Below, piece after piece: positions 1 through 8,118 of a stretch of 64,000 bases of DNA. A program made the translations under genes and the position numbers. Below the pieces are notes generated by a model. It did not search any database and was not told where the DNA came from. It was given only the letters and a program-made list of their open reading frames with translations. Numbering within the stretch: the stretch's first letter is position 1; every line of letters begins with the position of its first letter. This DNA comes from Halopseudomonas oceani. Lineage in GTDB: Bacteria > Pseudomonadota > Gammaproteobacteria > Pseudomonadales > Pseudomonadaceae. The DNA lies in NCBI RefSeq assembly GCF_002903165.1, contig NZ_PPSK01000007.1, forward strand, positions 62,001 through 126,000. Reading direction: 5' to 3'.

Positions 1-896
1 GTGAAGATCCGTGGGTCGCCATCACCGGTCGCTATCCGGAAGGTACTCGCGTTACCGCCAAGGTCACCAATCTGACTGACTACGGCTGCTTCGCTGAGCT
101 GGAAGAAGGCGTTGAAGGTCTGGTTCACGTATCCGAAATGGATTGGACCAACAAGAACATCCACCCGTCCAAGGTCGTACAGGTCGGCGACGAAGTGGAA
201 GTTATGGTTCTGGACATCGACGAAGACCGTCGTCGTATCTCCCTGGGCATCAAGCAGTGCAAGATGAACCCGTGGGAAGAGTTCTCCAGCAAGTTCAACA
301 AGGGCGACAAGATCTCCGGTTCCATCAAGTCCATCACCGACTTCGGTATCTTCATCGGCCTGGACGGCGGCATCGACGGTCTGGTTCACCTGTCGGACAT
401 CTCCTGGAACGAAGCAGGCGAAGAAGCTGTCCGTCGCTTCAAGAAAGGCGACGAGATTGAGACTGTCATCCTGTCTGTTGATCCGGAGCGTGAGCGCATC
501 TCCCTGGGCGTCAAGCAACTGGAAGATGATCCGTTCTCCAACTTCGTTTCTCTGAACGAGAAGGGCAGCATCATCACCGGTACCGTCAAGGAAGTTGACG
601 CCAAGGGCGCTGTAATCACCCTGGCCGATGACATCGAAGGCACTCTGAAAGCCTCCGAAATCAGCCGTGACCGTATCGAAGATGCTCGCAACGTCCTGAA
701 CGTTGGCGATGAAGTCGAAGCCAAGATCATTGGTGTTGACCGTAAGAGCCGCGTCATCAGCCTGTCCATCAAGGCGAAAGACGTTGAAGACGAGAAAGAA
801 GCCATGCAGGATCTGCGTAAGCAGGAAATGCTGGCCGCTGGTCCGACCACCATTGGTGATCTGATCAAGCAGCAGATGGAAGGCAAGGGCAACTAA
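1..896 (+). CDS. rpsA: 30S ribosomal protein S1, C-terminal part (5' end outside window)
   Basis: Ribosomal protein S1 binds mRNA on the 30S subunit and helps start translation of weakly structured or SD-poor messages. The reading frame is already open at base 3 and runs to TAA at 894-896, so only the C-terminal ~298 residues are present. Three S1 (OB-fold) repeats can be read: one ending in the [12 protein letters not shown] segment, one beginning near [17 protein letters not shown] and ending in [10 protein letters not shown], and a last, more divergent one ending in [11 protein letters not shown]. These match repeats 4-6 of the six-repeat family. A strong terminator follows directly, and ihfB is next downstream, the usual gammaproteobacterial order. 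Confidence 0.97.
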   Translation, partial: EDPWVAITGRYPEGTRVTAKVTNLTDYGCFAELEEGVEGLVHVSEMDWTNKNIHPSKVVQVGDEVEVMVLDIDEDRRRISLGIKQCKMNPWEEFSSKFNKGDKISGSIKSITDFGIFIGLDGGIDGLVHLSDISWNEAGEEAVRRFKKGDEIETVILSVDPERERISLGVKQLEDDPFSNFVSLNEKGSIITGTVKEVDAKGAVITLADDIEGTLKASEISRDRIEDARNVLNVGDEVEAKIIGVDRKSRVISLSIKAKDVEDEKEAMQDLRKQEMLAAGPTTIGDLIKQQMEGKGN

Positions 897-910
897 GCCT
901 ATCCAGCTGT

Positions 911-942
911 AAAAAAAGGGCGACTTCGGTCGCCCTTTTTTG
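911..942 (+). terminator. Rho-independent terminator of rpsA
   Basis: An A-run, then GGGCGAC-TTCG-GTCGCCC, then a T-run gives a stable stem with a UUCG tetraloop and a U-tract 15 bases after the rpsA stop. The symmetrical A/T flanks could work in both directions, but only rpsA ends here. Confidence 0.93.
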
Positions 943-1107
943 TGCCTGTTCGCTGGGCGGGGCGGGCACAGCTGCAAGCTTCAAGCCCTAAGCTGCAAGT
1001 AAAACCTGTGGGGGTGCCAGTTGCTCGGATTCTCTGAGGATTATGAATACGTGACAAGGCTTATAGAAAAGACTTGATAGCCTGGCAAGGCAACGCATCC
1101 TGATTAC

Positions 1108-1170
1108 GCTTGCGGCTTGCGGCTTGCGGCTTGCGGCTTGCGGCTTGCGGCTTGCGGCTTGCGGCTGCGA
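1108..1170. repeat. Tandem heptamer array (GCTTGCG)x8
   Basis: Eight perfect copies of GCTTGCG run from 1108 to 1163 and end in one degenerate copy, GCTGCGA. The unit is a multiple of neither 3 nor a helical turn. Copy number in such perfect short arrays usually varies by slippage. The array lies between rpsA and ihfB, upstream of the ihfB promoter region. Confidence 0.95.
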
Positions 1171-1188
1171 AGCGCGCAAGCGCTTCGC
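1167..1188. repeat. Inverted repeat GCGAAGCG/CGCTTCGC
   Basis: A perfect 8-base inverted repeat with a 6-base loop (CGCAAG) starts inside the last degenerate heptamer. With the heptamer array it resembles the REP-like intergenic DNA common in pseudomonads. Confidence 0.7.
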
Positions 1189-1268
1189 TTAACAGGCTGT
1201 TCAAACCTAGTCAAGCATGGTAAAACCTTATAAAACGAGTCTACTCGCTTGATAAGAAAGGGAAAACC

Positions 1269-1562
1269 ATGACCAAGTCGGAGTTGATCGAGCGCATTGT
1301 CGAACAGCAGGGGCAGTTGTCGGCAAAAGATGTTGAGTTGGCAATCAAAACGATGCTGGAGCATATGTCGCAGGCGCTGGCGACCGGTGAGCGTATTGAG
1401 ATTCGCGGCTTCGGCAGTTTCTCGCTGCATTACCGGGCACCTCGTGTCGGTCGTAACCCCAAGACTGGCGACTCGGTTGAGCTGGACGGCAAGTTCGTGC
1501 CGCACTTCAAGCCGGGGAAGGAGTTGCGTGATCGGGTGAACGAGTCACTCGAAAACGCCTGA
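1269..1562 (+). CDS. ihfB: Integration host factor subunit beta
   Basis: A 97-residue HU/IHF-family protein. With IhfA it forms the heterodimer that bends DNA sharply at specific sites in promoters, recombination sites and origins. The beta-ribbon arm signature is clear: [27 protein letters not shown] around residues 42-68, including the intercalating proline in GRNPKTG. The length suits the family (usually about 94-100). The start at 1269 has a good GAAAGGG ribosome binding site. The position after rpsA and before lapA is conserved in pseudomonads. Confidence 0.97.
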   Translation: MTKSELIERIVEQQGQLSAKDVELAIKTMLEHMSQALATGERIEIRGFGSFSLHYRAPRVGRNPKTGDSVELDGKFVPHFKPGKELRDRVNESLENA

Positions 1563-1631
1563 TCCCATACCTCGCCATCGATACCCTGGGTTATACTTCG
1601 CAGACACTCAACGGATGCGGAGTCGTCTCAC

Positions 1632-1931
1632 ATGCTGTGGTTAAAGCGCGTGTTGCTGATCCTGGTTTTCCTGCTGGTAGCACTGGCGACCATGGATTTC
1701 ATGCTGGAAAATCAGCAAACCACCTCACTGCAGTTTCTTGAAATGCAGTCTCCTGCCTGGCCTCTCTCCATATATATCGTGCTGGCGTTCATTCTTGGCA
1801 GTGTTCTCGGCGTCTTCGTAGGCTGGCTTATCACCACGCGTCTGCGTTTGAAATTGATGGTTCAGAGCAATGAGTTGAACCGTTATCGCAAGGAAATTGA
1901 CAAGCTGCGCACCCAGGCTGTTAAAGGCTGA
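1632..1931 (+). CDS. lapA: Lipopolysaccharide assembly protein A domain protein
   Basis: A 99-residue inner-membrane protein of the LapA/DUF1049 family. It has two hydrophobic segments (about residues 4-22 and 44-66) and a charged, probably coiled-coil cytoplasmic tail (LKLMVQSNELNRYRKEIDKLR). In E. coli LapA works with LapB in balancing LPS and phospholipid synthesis through LpxC turnover. The stop is 4 bases before the lapB ATG, so the two are co-transcribed. Confidence 0.92.
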   Translation: MLWLKRVLLILVFLLVALATMDFMLENQQTTSLQFLEMQSPAWPLSIYIVLAFILGSVLGVFVGWLITTRLRLKLMVQSNELNRYRKEIDKLRTQAVKG

Positions 1932-1935
1932 TCTC

Positions 1936-3105
1936 ATGCAGGAACTGATGTTCCTGGGCCTGTTTGTACTGGCCCTTGCCATAGGCTGGTTCCTGGGTCG
2001 CAGGGAGGCGATCAAGGTCGGCTTCATGCTGAAACCCCATGGCAGCGCCCTGGATCGCCAGTACTTTATCGGCCTGAACTATCTCTTGAACGAGCAGCCG
2101 GATGAGGCGATTGAAACCTTCATTCGTGCCCTAGAGGTCAACCCGGAAACCGTCGAAACGCATATTGCGATTGGTAAGCTGTTCTGCCAGCGCGGTGATG
2201 TCGAGCGAGCGATCAAGGTGCATCAGAATTTGCTTGCACGTCCGAATTTGACTGCTCCCCAGGCTGATCGTGTTCAACTGGAGCTGGCCAGAGACTATCT
2301 TGCTGTTGGCATGCATCAGCGGGCAGAGCGGTTGCTCGAAGAGCTGGCTGGTTCCAGTTCGTCGCTGCGGGCAGAAGCGCTGGTTGATCTGGTGACAGTG
2401 TACGAGCAGCAGCACGAGTGGCAGCGGGCAATCGAAATCGGCCGCCGTCTGTTGCGCGAACAGCCCCGGTTCGCGGTGACGCTCGCGCACTATTACTGTG
2501 AAATGGCTGTCGCGGCGCTGGCTCAGCGTGAGCTGAACCAGGCGCGCAGTTGGCTGGAGGCTGCGCTCAGGGTCGATGATCACTGCGTTCGGGCACTTAT
2601 TTTGCTAGCCGAGCTTGAGGAGCATGCGGGTAATCAGAAGGCATTACCTGCATTATTGCACCGGATTGCCAATAATTCGCCGGACTTTGTGCCAGAGGTG
2701 CTAGCGTTGGCTGAGCGCTGTGCGGATAATGGCGCGCTGAATTTGGCTGACTATCTCGACCAGGCGCTTGGGCGTGCGAATCCGCCGCCAGTCAAGATAC
2801 TGCTGGCCAGGGCGCAACATATGCGTCGCGAGCTTGGCAGTGAGGTTGCCGAGCAGTTTCTGCTGAAGCACCTTCAGCAGCAGCCCTCGTTAGCCGGCGT
2901 GCTGGGATTGCTCAAATTGGGCGACGAAGGTGCCAGTGAAACAGTGGTATCAGCTCCCCGACGGTTGCTGGAAACGCTTCAGCGCAGTCGTCCGCAATAT
3001 CGCTGTGAGCACTGTGGGTTTACCGGTAACAAAGTCTACTGGCAATGCCCCAGCTGCCAGGGATGGTCTACCGTCAAGCCGCTGAAAGGCCATGAGCTGA
3101 CCTGA
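1936..3105 (+). CDS. lapB: Lipopolysaccharide assembly protein B (TPR / rubredoxin-like protein)
   Basis: A 389-residue protein, the same length as E. coli LapB/YciM. An N-terminal membrane anchor (MFLGLFVLALAIGWFLG) is followed by a series of TPR repeats beginning LDRQYFIGLNYLLNEQPDEAIETF. A C-terminal zinc ribbon, CEHCGF...WQCPSCQGW, has the two CxxC pairs. In E. coli LapB promotes FtsH-dependent degradation of LpxC and so limits LPS synthesis. I chose ATG 1936 over an upstream in-frame ATG at 1897 inside lapA because MQEL opens the membrane anchor and sits 4 bases after the lapA stop. Confidence 0.95.
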   Translation: MQELMFLGLFVLALAIGWFLGRREAIKVGFMLKPHGSALDRQYFIGLNYLLNEQPDEAIETFIRALEVNPETVETHIAIGKLFCQRGDVERAIKVHQNLLARPNLTAPQADRVQLELARDYLAVGMHQRAERLLEELAGSSSSLRAEALVDLVTVYEQQHEWQRAIEIGRRLLREQPRFAVTLAHYYCEMAVAALAQRELNQARSWLEAALRVDDHCVRALILLAELEEHAGNQKALPALLHRIANNSPDFVPEVLALAERCADNGALNLADYLDQALGRANPPPVKILLARAQHMRRELGSEVAEQFLLKHLQQQPSLAGVLGLLKLGDEGASETVVSAPRRLLETLQRSRPQYRCEHCGFTGNKVYWQCPSCQGWSTVKPLKGHELT

Positions 3106-3143
3106 GGTCCGCTTGAAACGTTTTTGTTAACAGGATGCATTTT

Positions 3144-3839
3144 ATGCCTACTACCAGCCCCATTATTGTCGCCCTTGATTTTCCCGAGGTGAACGCCGCG
3201 TTGGAATTGGCCCAGGCGCTGGATCCCGGGAAATGCCGCGTGAAGGTAGGCAAGGAGCTGTTTACCAGTGCCGGGCCAGCTGTTGTCGAGTCGCTTCAGA
3301 ACAAGGGGTTTGAAGTTTTTCTGGACCTCAAGTTTCACGATATTCCCAATACCACTGCCAGTGCCGTACGTGCTGCCGCAGAGTTGGGCGTATGGATGGT
3401 CAATGTGCACGCGAGCGGAGGGCGCCGGATGATGGAGGCCTGCCGCGATATACTCGAGCGCCGTGGTGGTAAACGGCCGTTGCTGACAGCCGTGACGATT
3501 TTGACCAGCCTGGAGCATGAAGACCTGCAGGAGGTTGGCGTCGACATTGAGCCGATGGTTCAGGTTCAGCGGCTGGCTCGACTGACTCAGGATTGCGGCC
3601 TTGATGGTGTGGTGTGTTCTGCCCGTGAAGCCAAGGCATTGCGCGGGGCGCTGGGCGACGACTTTCTGCTGGTGACGCCGGGTATTCGCCTGGCAGACAG
3701 CGCCGCTGACGATCAGAAGCGCATCGTGACGCCGGCTCAGGCGATGGAAAACGGGAGCAGTTATTTGGTCGTTGGTCGGCCGATCACCCGCGCCGATCAC
3801 CCGTGCGCGGCACTGGATGGTATTCTCGCGACGCTCTGA
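3144..3839 (+). CDS. pyrF: Orotidine 5'-phosphate decarboxylase
   Basis: Catalyses the last step of UMP synthesis, OMP to UMP. The active-site DxKxxDI segment is present ([11 protein letters not shown]), as are IIVALDFP near the N-terminus and the phosphate-binding LVTPGIR and YLVVGRPIT segments. An in-frame ATG at 3135 overlaps the AGGA ribosome binding site (3132-3135), so the ATG at 3144, 8 bases after it, is the better start. That gives 231 residues, a normal pseudomonad length. It follows lapB and ends in a terminator. Confidence 0.96.
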   Translation: MPTTSPIIVALDFPEVNAALELAQALDPGKCRVKVGKELFTSAGPAVVESLQNKGFEVFLDLKFHDIPNTTASAVRAAAELGVWMVNVHASGGRRMMEACRDILERRGGKRPLLTAVTILTSLEHEDLQEVGVDIEPMVQVQRLARLTQDCGLDGVVCSAREAKALRGALGDDFLLVTPGIRLADSAADDQKRIVTPAQAMENGSSYLVVGRPITRADHPCAALDGILATL

Positions 3840-3856
3840 TTCGGGCGAGAGGAAAG

Positions 3857-3886
3857 AAAAGGCCGGGTAGATCCCCGGCCTTTTTT
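3857..3886. terminator. Bidirectional terminator between pyrF and the convergent dehydrogenase gene
   Basis: AAAA-GGCCGGG-TAGATC-CCCGGCC-TTTTTT: a 7-base GC stem with an A-run on one side and a T-run on the other, in the 52-base gap between convergent stops. It can serve both genes. Confidence 0.93.
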
Positions 3887-3891
3887 GCGTT

Positions 3892-4947
3892 TCAGGGTGT
3901 AATCGCAACCTTTAGCACGCCATCACGTTGGTGACTGAACAGCTCGTATGCCTCAACGATGTCGTCAAGGGCGAAGCGGTGGGTGACCATTGGTGTCAGG
4001 TCGACGCGGCCAGAGGCCACGACTGCCATCAGGCGGCGCATGCGTTCCTTGCCGCCAGGACACAGGGTAGTGATGATCTTGTGGTCGCCCAAGCCTGCGG
4101 CGATGGCATCAAGCGGCATGGAGAGCTTCCCTGAATAGACGCCAAGGCTTGAGAGTGTGCCTCCCGGTTTCAGCGCGCGCAGGCAGGACTCAAAGGTTTG
4201 TTGTGTGCCCAGAGCCTCAATAGCCACGTCGACCCCGGCTCCTCCGGTGATTTCCTGTATGCGCAGTAACGGGTCTTCGTCGCGGAAGTTGATGGTAATG
4301 TCGGCACCGAGTCTGCGGGCCACGTCCAGTCGTTCAGGGACGCCATCCACTACGATGATGCGGGTGGCGCCCATCAGCTTGGCGCCCGCCGTAGCACAGA
4401 GGCCGATCGGGCCCTGGGCAAACACCACTACGGTATCGCCGATCCGAATGTGACCGCTTTCAGCGCCGCCAAAGCCGGTGCTCATAATGTCTGGGCACAT
4501 CAATACCTGCTCATCGTCCAGCCCATCGGGAATTGGCGTAAGGTTGGCCTGGGCATTGGGAATGCGAACGTACTCTGCCTGACAGCCGTCGATGCTGTTG
4601 CCTAATTGCCAGCCCCCCATGGCTTGTCCACCGCACTGGCTTGAGTGGCCGTCCAGGCAGGGATGGCACTGACCGCACGGGGTAATCGCGCCTGCTATGA
4701 CCCGTTGGCCGACCTCGTAGCCGGTAACGGCGCTACCCAGCTTTTCAATGATGCCGACGGGCTCATGGCCGACAATCAACCCCGGCTTTACCGGATACTC
4801 GCCTTTTAGGATGTGTACGTCGGTGCCGCAGATGGTCGTTGTGGTAACGCGAAGCAAAGCGTCAGTCGGGCCAATCTGGGGAATGGGGCGGTGCTGTAGC
4901 TCAATGCGTCCGGGTTCGACGAACACGGCCGCGCGCATGTTGCTCAT
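3892..4947 (-). CDS. Zinc-dependent alcohol dehydrogenase (MDR family)
   Basis: A 351-residue medium-chain dehydrogenase/reductase. Catalytic-zinc ligands are visible as Cys40 (ICGTD), His61-Glu62 (GHEP) and Asp152 (CPDIMSTG). The CPD arrangement is that of NADP-dependent secondary-alcohol dehydrogenases of the isopropanol dehydrogenase type. The structural-zinc lobe has four Cys (91, 94, 97, 105). The Rossmann part contains FAQGPIGLCA and VVDGVPERL. The substrate cannot be read; a short secondary alcohol or aldehyde is likely from the family. A strong AGGAGG site lies just upstream of ATG 4947. Monocistronic, convergent with pyrF. Confidence 0.88.
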   Translation of the reverse strand: MSNMRAAVFVEPGRIELQHRPIPQIGPTDALLRVTTTTICGTDVHILKGEYPVKPGLIVGHEPVGIIEKLGSAVTGYEVGQRVIAGAITPCGQCHPCLDGHSSQCGGQAMGGWQLGNSIDGCQAEYVRIPNAQANLTPIPDGLDDEQVLMCPDIMSTGFGGAESGHIRIGDTVVVFAQGPIGLCATAGAKLMGATRIIVVDGVPERLDVARRLGADITINFRDEDPLLRIQEITGGAGVDVAIEALGTQQTFESCLRALKPGGTLSSLGVYSGKLSMPLDAIAAGLGDHKIITTLCPGGKERMRRLMAVVASGRVDLTPMVTHRFALDDIVEAYELFSHQRDGVLKVAITP

Positions 4948-5070
4948 GACTCCTCCTGAACCTGGCAGTGAGGTGAAGTCCTAACGATAGCGCAATGGGT
5001 GGGGGATACGTTGACCGGGGTCAAGGGGAGGCGGCACCTCTGGATACCAAGGGTGCCGCTGCAAGGACAA

Positions 5071-5538
5071 TCAGCTGATTTGCGACTGCTGGTAATTTTC
5101 CAGGCCGACGGCTTCGATCAGGCTCAGCTGGGTTTCCAGCCAGTCAACATGCTCTTCTTCTGCCTCCAGGATGTCTTCGCAGACCTCCCGGCTACCGTAG
5201 TCACCCGCCGTCTCGCAGAAGGCAATTGCTTCTTTCAGGGCGGGGAGGGCCTGCATTTGCAGTTTGAGATCGCAGTCGAGGATTTCCTTGGTGTTTTCCC
5301 CGATCTTCAGCTTGCCGAGATCCTGCAGATTGGGAAGGCCTTCAAGGAAGAGAATGCGTTTGATCAGCCGATCAGCGTGCTTCATCACGTGAATTGACTC
5401 GTGATATTCCTTGTCGCCCAGTTTTTCCAGGCCCCAGTCCTGCAGCATACGTGCGTGCAGAAAGTACTGATTAATTGCAATCAGTTCGAAACTGAGCACG
5501 GTATTCAGGTGCTGGATGACTTTCTTATCGCCTTTCAT
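5071..5538 (-). CDS. bfr: Bacterioferritin, haem-binding subunit with incomplete ferroxidase centre
   Basis: A 155-residue four-helix-bundle ferritin that stores iron as a 24-mer with haem between subunit pairs. Met52, the haem ligand, is present (HVMKHADR). Compared with E. coli Bfr ligands E18, E51, H54, E94, E127 and H130, this protein keeps E18, H54, E127 and H130 but has Val51 and Gln94. Two di-iron ligands are therefore missing. Some bacteria, for example Pseudomonas putida and Neisseria, use two subunit types with split duties, and this could be the haem-type subunit. The ferredoxin gene bfd lies 120 bases upstream on the same strand, and Fur-like sequence lies between them. Confidence 0.93.
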   Translation of the reverse strand: MKGDKKVIQHLNTVLSFELIAINQYFLHARMLQDWGLEKLGDKEYHESIHVMKHADRLIKRILFLEGLPNLQDLGKLKIGENTKEILDCDLKLQMQALPALKEAIAFCETAGDYGSREVCEDILEAEEEHVDWLETQLSLIEAVGLENYQQSQIS

Positions 5539-5627
5539 AGCGCTGCCCTCTGGACTGTTCAGTCGCCAAGTTTGGGCTGCTGCTATCGGCTTGTCAAATC
5601 TAAGTATTTGAAAAGAAAAGAGTTAAA

Positions 5628-5650
5628 AATGATTATCAGGCGATAATGAG
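5628..5650 (-). promoter_or_regulatory. Possible Fur site upstream of bfr
   Basis: AATGATTATC-AGGC-GATAATGA lies in the bfd-bfr gap, about 90 bases upstream of the bfr start. ATTATC and GATAAT are Fur half-site words, but they are in everted order, so this is a weak call. Confidence 0.35.
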
Positions 5651-5658
5651 AGTCGCCA

Positions 5659-5868
5659 TCAAGCGGCGACGAATTGACCTGCGGCCATGCCAGCTGAGGC
5701 CTGGGAGGTGAGCGTTTCACTCAGTAGTGACTTGCAATCGCGCGCACACTTGCCGCATTGGGTGCCTACGTCCAGATCGTTGCGCAGATCGCGCATCGAG
5801 CAGGCACCGCCAGCGATGGCGTCCTTAATCTGGTTGTCGGTTACACCTTTGCAGAGACAAACGTACAT
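5659..5868 (-). CDS. bfd: Bacterioferritin-associated ferredoxin
   Basis: A 69-residue [2Fe-2S] protein. Cluster ligands are seen as Cys4-x-Cys6 (YVCLCKG) and Cys38-x2-Cys41 (TQCGKC), the distinctive Bfd spacing. In Pseudomonas aeruginosa, Bfd carries electrons from a ferredoxin reductase to the bacterioferritin haem to mobilise stored iron. It is expressed in iron limitation, which agrees with the Fur-like site just upstream and with bfr downstream. Confidence 0.95.
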   Translation of the reverse strand: MYVCLCKGVTDNQIKDAIAGGACSMRDLRNDLDVGTQCGKCARDCKSLLSETLTSQASAGMAAGQFVAA

Positions 5869-5914
5869 ACAATCGCTCCTGAACAGCCTTGGCTGACAAT
5901 AGGTGCATGCTAAT

Positions 5915-5935
5915 TCGAATGAGAATGATTGTCAA
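5915..5935 (-). promoter_or_regulatory. Fur box upstream of bfd
   Basis: GAATGAGAATGATTGTC matches the core of pseudomonad Fur sites (AATGAGAATGATT...). It lies about 50 bases upstream of the bfd start, where a repressor would cover the promoter. Confidence 0.65.
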
Positions 5936-6051
5936 AGGAAATAGCATCAATCTATCTGTACGATTGATGGCGTGGCAGTGGGTTCCGGTCGACGCAAGCG
6001 TGCAAGCCGGATGGCCAGGAAGGGCGGGCCGAGTGGCCCGCCTGTGACGGG

Positions 6052-6519
6052 TCAGTCGAGGACGTTGTAGATGATGGATTCAATGATCCCGGTAGTGATA
6101 TTGGCGAGTACCACATCATCGTCGATCTGGCGCCACTCGTAGCCGTCGTAATGGGGCAGGCGGCTCTCCAGGCGCGGGTCCAGCTGCCTGGCAATGCCCG
6201 GTGGCAGCGGTTTGCCGCGCGCCAGGTTCTTGCGAATGCCGGGCGGCAGGCTGTCACCGCGCTGTACCAGGTCGCGGTGGTCGCGGAAGATACGGCGGAT
6301 CAGATCTTCTTCAATTCGATCATAGGGACGGACGTCGCGGTCGCGACCCCGTTCCTCATACCGGCTTCGGTCACGATCATGATCATCGCGATAGTCGTTC
6401 TGATGCGACGAGTGACCGTTGTTGCCGTTGCCGTGCTCGTCCTGCCTGGCCTGAGACGGGCTGGCAATCACCATTGCCAGCAGGCCGGCAACGAGTAGGG
6501 GAGTTGTCTGCAGGCGCAT
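6052..6519 (-). CDS. RcnB-like periplasmic protein
   Basis: A 155-residue exported protein. It has an N-terminal signal peptide (LLVAGLLAMVIASPSQA then RQDEHG), a highly charged Asp/Arg/His-rich stretch (DYRDDHDRDRSRYEERGRD), and a C-terminal part with two PPGI motifs (GDSLPPGIRKNLARGKPLPPGIARQL) ending in IDDDVVLANITTGIIESIIY. This is the architecture of RcnB/anti-sigma-like periplasmic proteins, some of which help nickel/cobalt homeostasis in E. coli. No metal pump lies beside it, so a metal role is only a family guess. The ATG at 6519 starts the signal peptide and has an AGGACAGG site; longer frames upstream lack both. Confidence 0.75.
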   Translation of the reverse strand: MRLQTTPLLVAGLLAMVIASPSQARQDEHGNGNNGHSSHQNDYRDDHDRDRSRYEERGRDRDVRPYDRIEEDLIRRIFRDHRDLVQRGDSLPPGIRKNLARGKPLPPGIARQLDPRLESRLPHYDGYEWRQIDDDVVLANITTGIIESIIYNVLD

Positions 6520-6530
6520 GGACCTGTCCT

Positions 6531-7760
6531 TTATGCAATGTTGGTCTTTATTGGAGCCTGGCTTGCGTCGTGGGTTCCTGATTGTCCGCCTGCGGACGGT
6601 GTGCGCCAGGTCCAGAACAGGCTCCATACCAGCGCGCCGGCGCCGAGCCACAGCGTTTCCGGCAAGGTGCCACCGCGGTTCAGCCATTCGTGGGCAAGCC
6701 AGGGGCCGATCAGTTGCGTAACGCTGTAGAGTGCGATCAGTGCTGCGGACAGCCTCGGGCCCTGGTGTGGTTGTAGATTGCGGCCTAACCGCTGAGTTAG
6801 CAGCACCGCGCCAAGGAAGCTGCTACCCATCAGCAGTGAGCACAGCACAACGCCCCACACGCCGGACAACAGCAGAGCAGAAACGACGCTGGCCAGTTGC
6901 AGCGCATAGTTGAGCAACAATGCGCGCTGATCGCCAAAGCGTTGTCCCAGGTGGTTCCATAGCCACGCGGCGGGCAGGGTCGTGCATGCGACGATCAGCC
7001 AGCTCTGATGCACCATCGGGTGGGCGTTGCCGAGTTGAATGCTGGCAATCATTGGCAGGAAGGTCATCGGCAGGATGTAGCCCAGTCCGGCGCCAGCGTA
7101 GGCCCAGAACAGCGGGCGAGTCTGTTTATCCAGCAGTGGCGAGTGGCGGCCTGCCTGAGGGCTGGCGTGCGTGCGCCGTGTCGCTTCTGTCTCTAGCCGC
7201 AGCATGACCCAGCCGCCCCAGGCTGCCAGCGGCAGACTGAGCAGAGCCGCGGGCCACCAACGCTCTGCCGCTGTCAGGCTCAGCCCGGGCGGATTGGCCA
7301 GCAGGCCAGAAATCAGCAGCCCTGCGCCTACCCCCAGATAAATCAGGCCGCTTAGATTGATGCGTTGGCGGGCAGCCAGCCACTCCATCACCAGCGCTGG
7401 CACCATGACAAATACCAGACCATTGCTAATACCGTTCGCCAGCCGCAGAGCGGTGATGCTGGGCAGGTCGTTGGTTAGGCTCAGGCCAATCAGCGAGAGG
7501 CAATGTACCGCCAGTGCCAGCGGTACGCTCCGATGAATCTGCGAGGGACGATGCCAGCGAATGGCAATCAGTGCCCCCAGCAGGTAGCCAATGTAGTTCC
7601 AGGTTGCCAGTGATGCGCCTTGCCCGGTGCTGAACTGTCCATCACTGACCAGCAGAGGCAGCAGCGGGGTAAAGATGAACCTGCCGAGGCCATGAACAAC
7701 CAGCAGCAGAGCTGCGGCAGCAAGCACGGCTTGCTGAGTGGATGGTGCGCGGCTCGGCAT
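6531..7760 (-). CDS. YbfB/YjiJ-family MFS transporter
   Basis: A 409-residue membrane protein with about 12 hydrophobic segments. The start, LLLVVHGLGRFIFTPLLPLLV, followed by GYLLGALIA, is the N-terminal signature of the YbfB/YjiJ branch of the major facilitator superfamily, whose substrates are mostly unknown. The cytoplasmic end carries a charged tail. The stop is 11 bases before the RcnB-like gene start, so the two may be co-transcribed. Confidence 0.82.
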   Translation of the reverse strand: MPSRAPSTQQAVLAAAALLLVVHGLGRFIFTPLLPLLVSDGQFSTGQGASLATWNYIGYLLGALIAIRWHRPSQIHRSVPLALAVHCLSLIGLSLTNDLPSITALRLANGISNGLVFVMVPALVMEWLAARQRINLSGLIYLGVGAGLLISGLLANPPGLSLTAAERWWPAALLSLPLAAWGGWVMLRLETEATRRTHASPQAGRHSPLLDKQTRPLFWAYAGAGLGYILPMTFLPMIASIQLGNAHPMVHQSWLIVACTTLPAAWLWNHLGQRFGDQRALLLNYALQLASVVSALLLSGVWGVVLCSLLMGSSFLGAVLLTQRLGRNLQPHQGPRLSAALIALYSVTQLIGPWLAHEWLNRGGTLPETLWLGAGALVWSLFWTWRTPSAGGQSGTHDASQAPIKTNIA

Positions 7761-8118
7761 CGGCCAGTCTCCCGTTCAGTCGCTGAAGCACCTGGTGCCC
7801 TGCGGTTGTTGGCAGCGCCATCATCGCGGCGAATAGGGGGTATATCCATCGCTGATGCGCTACTAAAGATAGCCCCTGTTCTTCTGCAGGCCTTGTGATT
7901 CCTGCACTCCGGCCTGTCGGGTGCGGCCGGAGCATACCAGCGGCTGAAACATATTGCATGAAGTTGGGTTCGCCGGACGGGACTGAGAGTAGTGCGGTGG
8001 GATTACTCTGCGGTATAGAGTATACAAACGTACACGGCCATTTCCGCGATGTCCGGTATGCACGAGAAGACAAATATAAGAAAGCGAGCCTTGCTCGTAC
8101 GATTCTCTGGAGAGTGGT
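7761..8118. other. Divergent intergenic region between two transporter genes
   Basis: No gene is supported in these 358 bases. The only ordered element is a small palindrome, GTATA-GAG-TATAC (8013-8025), a possible operator, and a short hairpin CGAGC-CTT-GCTCG (8085-8097). The ribosome binding site of the following gene (CTGGAGAG) ends the region. Weak short frames here look like chance. Confidence 0.5.

Larger units (their letters stand above)
943..1268. other. rpsA-ihfB intergenic region rich in GCTTGC-type repeats
   Basis: No gene is supported here. The region holds a short GCTGCAAGCTTCAAGC-like motif (about 970-998), the heptamer array at 1108-1170, the hairpin at 1167-1188 and a small inverted repeat CGAGT-CT-ACTCG at 1236-1247. 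The ihfB ribosome binding site (AAGAAAGGGAA) lies just before 1269. Small frames across the heptamer array are repeat artefacts. Confidence 0.6.

Noticed and set aside
1108-1163. Heptamer array considered as a CRISPR array
   Set aside because: Units are 7 bases, directly adjacent and without spacers; no cas genes are near.
3036-3908. A 290-codon frame antisense to pyrF
   Set aside because: It covers the conserved pyrF gene and runs through its terminator.
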